Of a stretch of 26,843 nucleotides of DNA, positions 1-7,565 are shown one piece after another. Within the stretch, counting starts at the first letter, position 1, and each line of letters begins with the position of its first letter. This DNA is from JAIEPW01 sp964406035 (lineage in GTDB: Bacteria > Acidobacteriota > Terriglobia > Bryobacterales > Bryobacteraceae), in NCBI GenBank assembly GCA_964406035.1, contig CAYOQB010000065.1, positions 1 through 26,843 on the forward strand, read 5' to 3'. The notes beneath the pieces are model-generated. The model saw nothing but the letters and a program-made list of their open reading frames with translations. It did no database searches and was not told where the DNA came from. Both the position numbers and the translations under genes were made by a program.

Positions 1-1335
1 GCGCAGCGCGAGCTGGAAGATCTCACCGTGCAGGAACGCGTCCTGCAGCGCGAGACCGCGGTGGGCGCCGATCACGCCGAGCGGCTGGAGGCGATCGCCA
101 AACGCAAGGCCGATACGGAAGCGAACCTCAATGCCCTGCGCGAACGCTTCGACAAGGAACGCGACCTGGTGCTGAAGATCCGCGACATTCGCGGCGCCAT
201 CGAGGATTCCATTCATCCGCGGCCCGGCGTGGAAGCCAAGCCCGTGGACCTGGATCAGGCCCGGGCCGAGCTGGCCGAGCTCGACGCGCAGTTGAAGCAA
301 CTGCAGGGCGAGTCCCCGCTGATGGGCGTCTGCGTCGATTCCCACGTGGTTGGCGAAGTGATTTCCGCCTGGACCGGCATTCCCGTCGGCAAGATGTTGA
401 AGGACGAAATCGGCATGGTGCTGGAGCTCGAGAAACATCTCGGCGCCCGCGTTATCGGCCAGGATCACGCCCTCAGCGGGATCAGCCAGCGCATCCGGAC
501 CGCGCGCGCCAGCCTCGATGACCCGGGCAAGCCGGTGGGTGTGTTCATGCTCGTCGGACCCTCGGGCGTCGGCAAAACCGAAACCGCGCTGGCTCTCGCC
601 GACCTGATGTATGGCGGCGAGCGCAACCTGATCGGCATCAACATGTCGGAATTCCAGGAAGCGCACACGGTGTCCACCCTGAAGGGTTCGCCTCCGGGAT
701 ACGTCGGCTACGGCGAAGGCGGCGTCCTGACCGAAGCCGTGCGGCGGCGTCCCTACTCCGTCGTGCTGCTGGACGAGGTGGAGAAGGCGCATCCCGACGT
801 GCTGGAGCTGTTCTTCCAGGTGTTCGACAAGGGCCAGATGGAAGACGGCGAAGGCCGCGAAATCGACTTTAAGAACACCATCATCATCCTGACCTCCAAC
901 GCCGGCACGGACACGCTGATGAAGCTGACCGCCGATCCGGAGACCATGCCGGGGGCGGAAGGCCTGATCAAGGCCTTGAAGCCGGAGTTGAACAAAATCT
1001 TCAAGCCCGCGTTCCTCGGCCGTTTGGTGATCATCCCGTACTTCCCGGTTCGGGATGAGGCGCTGAAGCAGATTGTCCGGCTGAAGCTGGGCAAGATCAA
1101 GCGCCGCCTGATGGAGAATCATAAGATCGACTTCACCTGGGATGACGCGATGGTCCAGGAAGTGGCCAATCGCTGCACGGAAGTGGAGAGCGGCGCGCGC
1201 AACGTCGACAACATTCTGACCAATACGCTGCTGCCGGATATCTCCCGCACCCTGCTGTCCAAGATGGCCGCGGGCGAGAAGATGACGACGCTCTCGGTTT
1301 CCGTCGGAGCCGATTCCACGTTCGTTTACGCGTAA
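1..1335 (+). CDS. clpV: T6SS sheath-recycling ATPase ClpV (TssH), 3' part
   Basis: C-terminal 444 codons of a ClpB/ClpV-type AAA+ ATPase. The frame is open from base 1, so the GTG at 28 is internal and the true start lies upstream of the window. Bases 1-200 or so encode the end of the charged coiled-coil middle domain. The second AAA+ module follows, with Walker A GPSGVGKT near 556-579, Walker B VVLLDEVEKAHP near 760-795, a TSNAG sensor-1 stretch near 892-906, and a complete C-terminal lid ending in TFVYA. In T6SS, ClpV disassembles contracted TssB/TssC sheath so that subunits can be reused. Sequence alone does not separate ClpV from ClpB in this half. The call rests on the immediately following vgrG and the rest of the T6SS locus. 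Orthodox ClpV proteins are about 850-900 residues, so about half is missing to the left. Confidence 0.88.
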   Translation, partial: AQRELEDLTVQERVLQRETAVGADHAERLEAIAKRKADTEANLNALRERFDKERDLVLKIRDIRGAIEDSIHPRPGVEAKPVDLDQARAELAELDAQLKQLQGESPLMGVCVDSHVVGEVISAWTGIPVGKMLKDEIGMVLELEKHLGARVIGQDHALSGISQRIRTARASLDDPGKPVGVFMLVGPSGVGKTETALALADLMYGGERNLIGINMSEFQEAHTVSTLKGSPPGYVGYGEGGVLTEAVRRRPYSVVLLDEVEKAHPDVLELFFQVFDKGQMEDGEGREIDFKNTIIILTSNAGTDTLMKLTADPETMPGAEGLIKALKPELNKIFKPAFLGRLVIIPYFPVRDEALKQIVRLKLGKIKRRLMENHKIDFTWDDAMVQEVANRCTEVESGARNVDNILTNTLLPDISRTLLSKMAAGEKMTTLSVSVGADSTFVYA

Positions 1336-1338
1336 ACG
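1323..1338. repeat. 16-bp perfect palindrome across the clpV stop codon
   Basis: CGTTTACGCGTAAACG reads identically on both strands and includes the TAA stop (1333-1335). It lies five bases before a separate hairpin. It could be a protein-binding dyad or chance; no function can be assigned. Confidence 0.5.
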
Positions 1339-1342
1339 TTCA

Positions 1343-1366
1343 GGGGCAGCCTGAACCGGCTGCCCC
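1343..1366 (+). terminator. Hairpin between clpV and vgrG (no U-tract)
   Basis: GGGGCAGCC (1343-1351) pairs perfectly with GGCTGCCCC (1358-1366) around a 6-base loop, giving a 9-bp GC-rich stem seven bases after the clpV stop. No run of T follows, so it is not a classical intrinsic terminator. It may attenuate read-through or protect the 3' end of the clpV message, setting a different dose for vgrG. Confidence 0.45.
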
Positions 1367-1391
1367 ACCGTAATGCCGAGGAGCTCCGTCC

Positions 1392-3797
1392 ATGCCTGAA
1401 TACACCGCCACCCGCTTTCTTTACCTCAACACTCCGTTGGGGAAGGACGCGATGCTGCTCACCGACTTCCACGGCACGGAGTACCTGTCCCAGCCCTTTC
1501 AGTTCCGCCTGGATCTGGCCGTGGAGAAAGCCACCGACGTCAAGTTCGACAAGCTGCTGGGGCAGGCGATCTCCTTCGGCATTGTCGACTCGGAAGACGC
1601 CATTCAAAACCGGCATTTCCGCGGCGTCTGCAATCGCGTTTCGCAGGGCCGGAGGGACGAAAAGTTCAAGTACTACCAGATGGAAGTGGTCCCCCAGTTG
1701 TGGCTGCTGAAGTACCGCATCGACAACCGCATCTTCCAGAACCTCAGCGTGATGGACATCATCAAGAAAGTGCTGGGCGGGCTGGACGTCAAGTACGAGA
1801 CCACCGGGACGTACGAGCCCCGCAACTACGTCACCCAGTACCAGGAAAGCGACTTCGATTTCTTCTCCCGGCTGTTGGAGGAAGAGGGAATCTACTACTA
1901 CTTCAAGCACACCGACGGCGGGCACCAGATGATCGTCGCGGACCACCCGCAGGCGCACCTGGCCATCGACGGCAAGAATCCGGTCCTCTTCGACCCCTAC
2001 TCCGGCGGCCATCGCTCCGAGGAAGAGCGCATCCAGAGCTGGGACAAGAGCCAGGAATTGCGCAGCGGCAAGGTCACGCTGTGGGATCACTGCTTCGAGC
2101 TGCCCCACAAGCACTTGGAGTCGGACAAGACCGTGCTTCCGGTGGCCCAGGTGGGCACCGTGAACCACAAGCTGAACATCGCCCAAATGCCGGAGTACGG
2201 CGAGATCTTCGAGTTCCCGGGCGGCTATGCCCATCGCTTTGACGGCATCGACGCAGGCGGTGGAGAGCGGTCGTCCGACATCCAGAAGATCTTTCAGGAC
2301 AACGCCCGCACCGTCAGCATCCGCATGCAGCAGGAGGACGCTTATCTGCTGCAGATCACCGGTTCGAGCAACGTCCGCCACCTCTCGGCCGGGCGCAAGT
2401 TCGAAGTGGAAAACCATCCGGACGCCAACGGCCAATACGTGCTGACCTCGGTGACGCACTTGGCGCACGACGGCAACCTGCGAAGCGATAACCGCGACGA
2501 CCAGTCCAGCTACGAGAATACGTTCACCGCGATCCCCTTCACGGTCCCGTACCGCCCGGCGCGCACCACCGCCAAGCCGCGGATTTACGGCACCCAGACC
2601 GCCGTCGTCTGCTGCCCCGCGGGCGAGGAGATTTTCACCGACAAGTACGGACGCATCAAGGTGCAGTTCCACTGGGATCGCGACGGCAAGTACGATCCCA
2701 AAAGCTCCTGCTGGGTGCGCGTCGCCTCGCCCATCGCGGGCAAGCAATGGGGCTTTTTCACGCTGCCCCGCGAAGGGCAGGAGGTGGTGGTCAGCTTCCT
2801 GGACGGCGATCCGGACCGGCCGCTGGTGGTGGGCAGCGTGTTCAATGCCGACACCATGCCGGCGTACAAGCTCCCCGACAACAAGACCCGCAGCTACTTC
2901 AAGTCGCGCAGCTCCATCGGCGGCGACGGATTCAACGAGATCCGCTTCGAGGACAAGAAGGGCGAAGAGCAGGTCTTCATCCACGCGCAGAAAAACATGG
3001 ACGTTCGCGTCCTGAACGACCAGATGCAGTTCTTCGGCCGGGATACGCACCGCGACATCGGCCGCGACAACGTCGTGAAGATCGGGTCCAACCAGGAAGT
3101 GAAGATCGGCACCCACTCCAAGACCGAGATCGGCGGCGATTCAAATCTGAAGGTGAGCGGCAAGGTCGCCGAGGAAGTGGGCGGCTCCTTTTCGTTGAAG
3201 GTCTCGGGCAATGCCGTCATCGATGCCGGCGGCAATCTGCACCTGAAGGCGGGCGGCAATATCTACCTGCAGGCGGGCGGCATGGTCGTGGTCGAGGGCG
3301 GGGGTCCCGTGGGACTGAAGTCCGGCGGCGACTTCGTGACTCTGACGGGGAGTTCGATCTTTATCAAGGGCGCGATGGTCATGATTAACAGCGGCGGCGC
3401 CGCTGTCAGCGGTACTCCGGTATCGCCGGTTCCCCCGTCTTCGCCCAAGGCGCCCACCGCGGCCGACAACGCCCAGGCGGGCGGGATGGCCGAGTACTCG
3501 GGCGGCGGAAGGCAGATCGCAACTCTGTCCGCTGTAAGCGGCGGCGCTGACGACGCGCCGCGCCACCAGCCCAATTCGGAAGACAGCAAGCAGAAAAAGG
3601 CCTGGATCGAAATCGAGCTGGTCGACGACAACGGCAAGCCGGTGCCCGGCGAAGAGTATGAAGTCACCACTCCCGAGGGAACGGTGGCCCGCGGCACCCT
3701 CGACGAGAAGGGATTCGCCCGGGTCGACGGTATCGATCCCGGAACCTGCAAAGTCACTTTCCCGAGGCTCGACAAGCGCGCCTGGGAAGAGTCCTAA
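1392..3797 (+). CDS. vgrG: T6SS spike protein VgrG (TssI) with C-terminal transthyretin-like extension
   Basis: An 801-residue VgrG, the trimeric tip that sits on the Hcp tube. The N-terminal gp27-like part contains ESDFDFFSRLLEEEGIYYYF near residues 153-172. The gp5 OB-fold follows, with DKYGRIKVQFHWDRDG and SCWVRVASPIAGKQWGF near residues 415-460. Next comes a glycine-rich beta-needle of short GGxxxLKxGG-type repeats (about 560-670). After a low-complexity linker, residues about 733-800 form a small beta domain (KKAWIEIELVDDNGKPVPG, then GTLDEKGFARVDGIDPGTC) of the carboxypeptidase-regulatory/transthyretin-like type. Such domains on other VgrGs recruit PAAR proteins or effectors. The start is supported by GAGGAG at 1378-1383, eight bases before the ATG. 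The accessory and effector-candidate genes follow with short gaps, a typical VgrG island. Confidence 0.95.
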   Translation: MPEYTATRFLYLNTPLGKDAMLLTDFHGTEYLSQPFQFRLDLAVEKATDVKFDKLLGQAISFGIVDSEDAIQNRHFRGVCNRVSQGRRDEKFKYYQMEVVPQLWLLKYRIDNRIFQNLSVMDIIKKVLGGLDVKYETTGTYEPRNYVTQYQESDFDFFSRLLEEEGIYYYFKHTDGGHQMIVADHPQAHLAIDGKNPVLFDPYSGGHRSEEERIQSWDKSQELRSGKVTLWDHCFELPHKHLESDKTVLPVAQVGTVNHKLNIAQMPEYGEIFEFPGGYAHRFDGIDAGGGERSSDIQKIFQDNARTVSIRMQQEDAYLLQITGSSNVRHLSAGRKFEVENHPDANGQYVLTSVTHLAHDGNLRSDNRDDQSSYENTFTAIPFTVPYRPARTTAKPRIYGTQTAVVCCPAGEEIFTDKYGRIKVQFHWDRDGKYDPKSSCWVRVASPIAGKQWGFFTLPREGQEVVVSFLDGDPDRPLVVGSVFNADTMPAYKLPDNKTRSYFKSRSSIGGDGFNEIRFEDKKGEEQVFIHAQKNMDVRVLNDQMQFFGRDTHRDIGRDNVVKIGSNQEVKIGTHSKTEIGGDSNLKVSGKVAEEVGGSFSLKVSGNAVIDAGGNLHLKAGGNIYLQAGGMVVVEGGGPVGLKSGGDFVTLTGSSIFIKGAMVMINSGGAAVSGTPVSPVPPSSPKAPTAADNAQAGGMAEYSGGGRQIATLSAVSGGADDAPRHQPNSEDSKQKKAWIEIELVDDNGKPVPGEEYEVTTPEGTVARGTLDEKGFARVDGIDPGTCKVTFPRLDKRAWEES

Positions 3798-3818
3798 GTC
3801 CGGAACAAGAGGTGCGCC

Positions 3819-4448
3819 ATGGAAGAAAACAGAGTCACAGTCAGTCCCGGTGACAGCGTGCCCAGCCTCTCCAAGGATGCCGGGCACTTCTGGAAAACCG
3901 TCTGGGACCATCCCGAGAACGCCGACCTGAAGGCGAAGCGGAAAAACCCCAACGTCCTGAACCCGGGCGATGAAGTCTTCATTCCCGAGATCGAGCTGAA
4001 GCAGGTCGACAAGGCCACCGACCAGAAGCACAAGTTCAAGCTGAAGGGCGAGGCGGTGAAGTTCAAGCTGAAGCTCATGATGATGGGCGAGCCGCGCAAG
4101 AACGAACCCTACACGCTCCAGGTGGAGGATAAGATCTTCACCGGCGCCACCGACGGCGACGGCAACCTGGAGCACGTGGTTCCGGCCAACGCCAAGCAGG
4201 GCCTGCTGAAGCTGCAAGGCGGCAAGGAGGTGTACCCGGTCCGCATCGGGCACCTGAATCCGATCGACGAGATCAGCGGCGTGCAGCAGCGCCTGAACAA
4301 CCTCGGCTTCAATTGTGGTCCGGAAGACGGCGAGATGAATGATCAGTTGCGGGCCGCGCTCAGCGCGTTCCAGGGCAAGTATCAGCTTCCCCAGACGGGC
4401 GAGCCTGACGCAGCCACCAAGGGCAAACTCGAAAGCGTGCATCCGTAA
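3819..4448 (+). CDS. LysM / peptidoglycan-binding-domain T6SS accessory protein
   Basis: A 209-residue protein with no signal peptide. Residues 1-55 look like a LysM-type module (VSPGDSVPSLSKDAG at the start, NPGDEVFIP at the end). Residues about 65-145 form a beta-rich segment with FTGATDGDGNLEHVVP. Residues about 150-209 are a PG_binding_1 domain (VQQRLNNLGFNCGPEDGEMN, ALSAFQGKYQLPQTGEPD). The lack of an export signal and the place directly after vgrG suggest a cytoplasmic spike accessory or a protein carried with the spike that could touch peptidoglycan after delivery. This is inference; it could equally be an adaptor or the binding half of an effector pair. No enzymatic residues for wall hydrolysis are recognisable. 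AAGAGG at 3807-3812 is a good ribosome-binding site, six bases before the ATG. The gap to vgrG is 21 bases. Confidence 0.75.
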   Translation: MEENRVTVSPGDSVPSLSKDAGHFWKTVWDHPENADLKAKRKNPNVLNPGDEVFIPEIELKQVDKATDQKHKFKLKGEAVKFKLKLMMMGEPRKNEPYTLQVEDKIFTGATDGDGNLEHVVPANAKQGLLKLQGGKEVYPVRIGHLNPIDEISGVQQRLNNLGFNCGPEDGEMNDQLRAALSAFQGKYQLPQTGEPDAATKGKLESVHP

Positions 4449-4460
4449 GGAGTCAGTTCC

Positions 4461-6488
4461 ATGGGTTTAATCGGAGATATCGCCGATAAGGCGAGCGGCC
4501 TCCTCGGCGGAGGCCCGTCCGCTCCCGCGGGCATGGTGTCGGAAACGCCGAAGTACAAGCAAGGCGAGCCGATCGAGCAGACGGGCACGGACGCGGGCGG
4601 CGCCACCGCGCTCGAGCACCCCAACATCTTCGATCCGGGCCGCCCCACGGAGTTCGTCCACTTCGGGACCGCGCACCGCGACGTGCATGACCGTTTCCCT
4701 CACGGCGCGCTCGCCGACGACAAGGAAGGCATCGACTTCGGCTCCGTCGCCGGCTCCCACGCGATCATGTTCCGCGCGGCGCTGGAACGCGAGGCCATTC
4801 TGATGTCGCAGTTCATGACCTCGCTCAAGGACCTGATGGCGGAGGCCAAGGCCAAGCAGGGCGGCATGAACCAGATGATCGGAGCGGCGCAAAGCCTGAT
4901 GGGCGGCAACGCCACTCCCGGGCCGGACCCCGGCGCGGTCGAGCCCTACATCGCCGCCGTCGGCGCTGCCGGATCCAAGGTCAACGTCGCCTCCATCCAG
5001 TACAAGGACATTCACCAGGCGGGCCTCGACCTGCATCAGGCGCGGGCCAATTGGAACAAGTATGCGCCCACTTCGAACCAGGCGGGCGCGGGTGGCGAGG
5101 GATTGTTCGGCAATCTGCCCAGCGTGATTCCGGCCGGCGTCACCAGCGCCATGGGCCCGGTGTCGGACATCATTTCCACCATCACCGGGATCCTCTTCAA
5201 GATGTTCGAGGTCTACCATGTGATGCTGCTGAAGTCGCGGGAGAAGTGGGAGCCGCCGATCGAGCAGGCTTGCCACCTTCGCAGCCTGAAGGCCATCCGC
5301 GCCCGCCAGCTTCCCGTGTTCGACGTCTGGTCCGTGACGCAGGCGCAGATCGCCGCCGCCGGAGCGCCCGGCCCCAACATTCTCAACATCACCACCGGCA
5401 TCAAACCGGCGGATGACGCGGTCGGCGACGTCAACCGCCAGATCGACGAGTGGCGGCAGGCCTGGGAGGATTTCTGGACCACGGACCCGCTTCCTGGCCC
5501 CGGAGAAGCCGAACTGGACGCGGTGTTCGCCGCGATCACCGATTCCGAGGAGATCTTCGCGCAGGCGTTCCGCGACGCGCTGAAAATCGGCGAGGTGCCG
5601 GGCTTCATCAAGACCGTGCTCTCCAAGGTCTGCGGCGTCAACGTCGGAATCCTGAAGGCGATCTATAAGAAGCTGCAGGACCCGGCAACCGCCAGCCAGT
5701 TGACCCTCGAATCGCTGCTCGGCGCGGGACACGCGTTCCTGCGCGGAACGCTGGTGTCCACCGTTAGCGACGTGCTGCCCAATCTCTCGCTGCCAGGTCC
5801 CACCGGCGCGATCACCAAGGACATGATCCTGAAGAAAGGCGTCGCGTTCCTGGACGAGGAGATCGGCAAGGAAATCGATCCGGTGCTGAATCTGGTGATG
5901 ATGTCGGTGGCGGAAGTGATTCTGCCCGACTGCCAGAAGGCGATCGCCAACAAGCAATACACGATGGAGGTGTTCCTCGGCCGGCTGCCCATGCTGGTGG
6001 CCCTGATGACCCGCAACACGGTGTTTCCCGTGTTCCAGATCCTGGCCGACAAGGTGTTCGGCGAGATGGGCGGGTTCGGCGACATGGCCGCGTCGCCCAT
6101 CAAGAACATGATGAACGACGCCCGCGGCTCGGTCGCCGACATGCGGCAGCGCAGCGAGCGCATGAATCAGAACATCCAGAATGAAGCCAACTCCATGGCC
6201 AACGATGTCGCCGCGGCCGAGAAGGGCCTGCAGCAGGACATCAATAAGTACACCGGCGGTGTCGGCAACCTGAATACTCCCGTGGGCGGGGCGGCGCAGG
6301 GACTGGCCGGAGCGGTGGGCGGCGCGGTGGACAGCGTGCTGGGCGCCGCCGGCGGCGGAGCGGGTGGTCCCGCGGCGGCCGGACCCGCGTTTCCCGGCTC
6401 CGCCCGGCTTACCTCCGGAACCGGGGTCGAGATCAAGCAGTCGGAATGGAACGAGGTGAAACCGAAACTCGTATTCCCCTCGGAATAG
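4461..6488 (+). CDS. Unknown 675-residue protein in the VgrG island; effector candidate
   Basis: No family is recognised. The N terminus (about 1-60) is Gly/Ala/Pro-rich. Residues about 60-150 contain HRDVHDRFPHGALADDKEGI followed by a helical stretch. Residues about 210-270 hold a hydrophobic helix ending in KSREKWEPPIEQAC. The middle (about 280-540) is mostly helical with hydrophobic segments such as LNLVMMSVAEVILP and LGRLPMLVALM. Residues about 555-600 look like a coiled coil (MRQRSERMNQNIQNEANSMA), then a Gly/Ala-rich region and a charged end. There is no signal peptide, PAAR or RHS repeat. It sits 12 bases after the LysM-type gene, with its TAAGGAG ribosome-binding site overlapping that stop codon, and just before a DUF4123 gene. 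Chaperones of that family usually neighbour their cargo, so an exported effector is a reasonable inference. A structural T6SS accessory is the main alternative. Confidence 0.6.
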   Translation: MGLIGDIADKASGLLGGGPSAPAGMVSETPKYKQGEPIEQTGTDAGGATALEHPNIFDPGRPTEFVHFGTAHRDVHDRFPHGALADDKEGIDFGSVAGSHAIMFRAALEREAILMSQFMTSLKDLMAEAKAKQGGMNQMIGAAQSLMGGNATPGPDPGAVEPYIAAVGAAGSKVNVASIQYKDIHQAGLDLHQARANWNKYAPTSNQAGAGGEGLFGNLPSVIPAGVTSAMGPVSDIISTITGILFKMFEVYHVMLLKSREKWEPPIEQACHLRSLKAIRARQLPVFDVWSVTQAQIAAAGAPGPNILNITTGIKPADDAVGDVNRQIDEWRQAWEDFWTTDPLPGPGEAELDAVFAAITDSEEIFAQAFRDALKIGEVPGFIKTVLSKVCGVNVGILKAIYKKLQDPATASQLTLESLLGAGHAFLRGTLVSTVSDVLPNLSLPGPTGAITKDMILKKGVAFLDEEIGKEIDPVLNLVMMSVAEVILPDCQKAIANKQYTMEVFLGRLPMLVALMTRNTVFPVFQILADKVFGEMGGFGDMAASPIKNMMNDARGSVADMRQRSERMNQNIQNEANSMANDVAAAEKGLQQDINKYTGGVGNLNTPVGGAAQGLAGAVGGAVDSVLGAAGGGAGGPAAAGPAFPGSARLTSGTGVEIKQSEWNEVKPKLVFPSE

Positions 6489-6508
6489 CGGCGGCAAATC
6501 GGCCGCCG
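6489..6508 (+). other. Hairpin after the effector candidate
   Basis: CGGCGGC (6489-6495) pairs with GCCGCCG (6502-6508) around a 6-base loop, starting at the last base of the upstream stop codon. No T-run follows. It may partly separate the effector-candidate message from the FHA-DUF4123 gene, which starts 61 bases further on. Confidence 0.35.
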
Positions 6509-6569
6509 GCAGGAAATGGTACTTTAGATTTCGAGAGGCTCCCGCGAGGAGCAGGCAGCGCCAGGCAAA

Positions 6570-7523
6570 ATGATTTGCGTAAGACTGGAAGCGGTTGCAG
6601 GTCCCATCGCCGGGCGTCGCATTGACGTCAAGGCCGGCAGCATTCTGCGCATCGGCCGGACCGCGAAATCCGACTACCCCATATCCGAGGACGCCTACCT
6701 CTCCGGCCAGCACTTCGCCGTGGAGTGCGACGGCATCCAGGCCCGTGTCCGCGACCTCGGATCGAGCAACGGCACCTACGTCAACGGATCGCGCATCCAG
6801 GAAGTCGTGCTGAAGGAAGGTGATTCGGTGGCCGCCGGCGGCACCACCTTCACCGTCCATGTGGAGCAGTCCGGTCCCAGCCCTCTGGATCTCGGGCAGA
6901 CCATGGCCGCGCGCACCGTGCCCACCGCCGCCTACGCCGCGGGCATGATTCCCGGCATCAATTCGCCGCCGGTGGTGGATCTGGGCTCGATTCCGCAGGC
7001 GTGGGCCGGGTTCACCGCGCCCCAGGTCGCCTTGCTGCAGGCTTTGTATCGCGGCGGGGAGAACGTGTACGCAGTGCTCGACGCCGCGCGCGAGTCCCGC
7101 ATTCCGGCGTTTCTCGACGCCGCGCAGGAGCGGTTCGCTCCACTGGTGAATGCCCCCGACCCCCGCTCGGTCCCCTTCGTCGTGGGCATCCCGCCCAATT
7201 CGCGGCTGCTCGATGTCCTGTTGAAGGACGGCTGGGGCCGGCAGTGGGGCTGCTTCCTCACCTCCAACTCGAGCTTCGACCTGATCTACCAGCACCTGCG
7301 GGCCTACAGCGTGCTTACCGCCGCCAACGGGCAGACCGTGACCTTTCGCTTCTTCGACCCGCGCATCCTGAGGGTGATTCTGTCGGGCATGACGCCGGTG
7401 GAAGTCACCGGGTTCTTCGGGCCGGTGTCGCGGATTATCTGCGAGGGCGACGATACCGGGGTTGCTTTCGAGTTCCGCGACGGCCTGCGCGGCGTCCGCC
7501 AGGAAAGCATCATCCTCCGCTGA
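6570..7523 (+). CDS. FHA-DUF4123 fusion: phosphothreonine reader plus T6SS effector chaperone
   Basis: A 317-residue two-domain protein. Residues 1-97 are an FHA domain with the full signature: G29-R30, S45-G-Q-H48, D62-L-G-S-S-N67-G-T and V71-N72-G. The phosphopeptide-binding Arg and Ser/Asn positions are present. A short Ala-rich linker follows. Residues about 145-290 match DUF4123: LYRGGENVYAVLDAAR, then WGCFLTSNSSFDLIYQHL and FRFFDPRILRVILSG. DUF4123 proteins (Tap-1/TEC type) load effectors onto VgrG. FHA proteins in other T6SSs bind kinase-phosphorylated Thr to switch secretion on. The fusion suggests that cargo loading answers to phosphorylation, for which the kinase at 18404-19561 is the local candidate. 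A weak CCAGG precedes the ATG by about five bases. The gene lies between the effector candidate and the first tssK. Confidence 0.88.
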   Translation: MICVRLEAVAGPIAGRRIDVKAGSILRIGRTAKSDYPISEDAYLSGQHFAVECDGIQARVRDLGSSNGTYVNGSRIQEVVLKEGDSVAAGGTTFTVHVEQSGPSPLDLGQTMAARTVPTAAYAAGMIPGINSPPVVDLGSIPQAWAGFTAPQVALLQALYRGGENVYAVLDAARESRIPAFLDAAQERFAPLVNAPDPRSVPFVVGIPPNSRLLDVLLKDGWGRQWGCFLTSNSSFDLIYQHLRAYSVLTAANGQTVTFRFFDPRILRVILSGMTPVEVTGFFGPVSRIICEGDDTGVAFEFRDGLRGVRQESIILR

Positions 7524-7565
7524 CCGGTGCACAACCGGCCCCGGTTCTGATAGTTTAGGAATTCC

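Noticed and set aside
1326..3116. 596-residue minus-strand frame opposite vgrG
   Set aside because: Shadow of vgrG, with no ribosome-binding context or domain.
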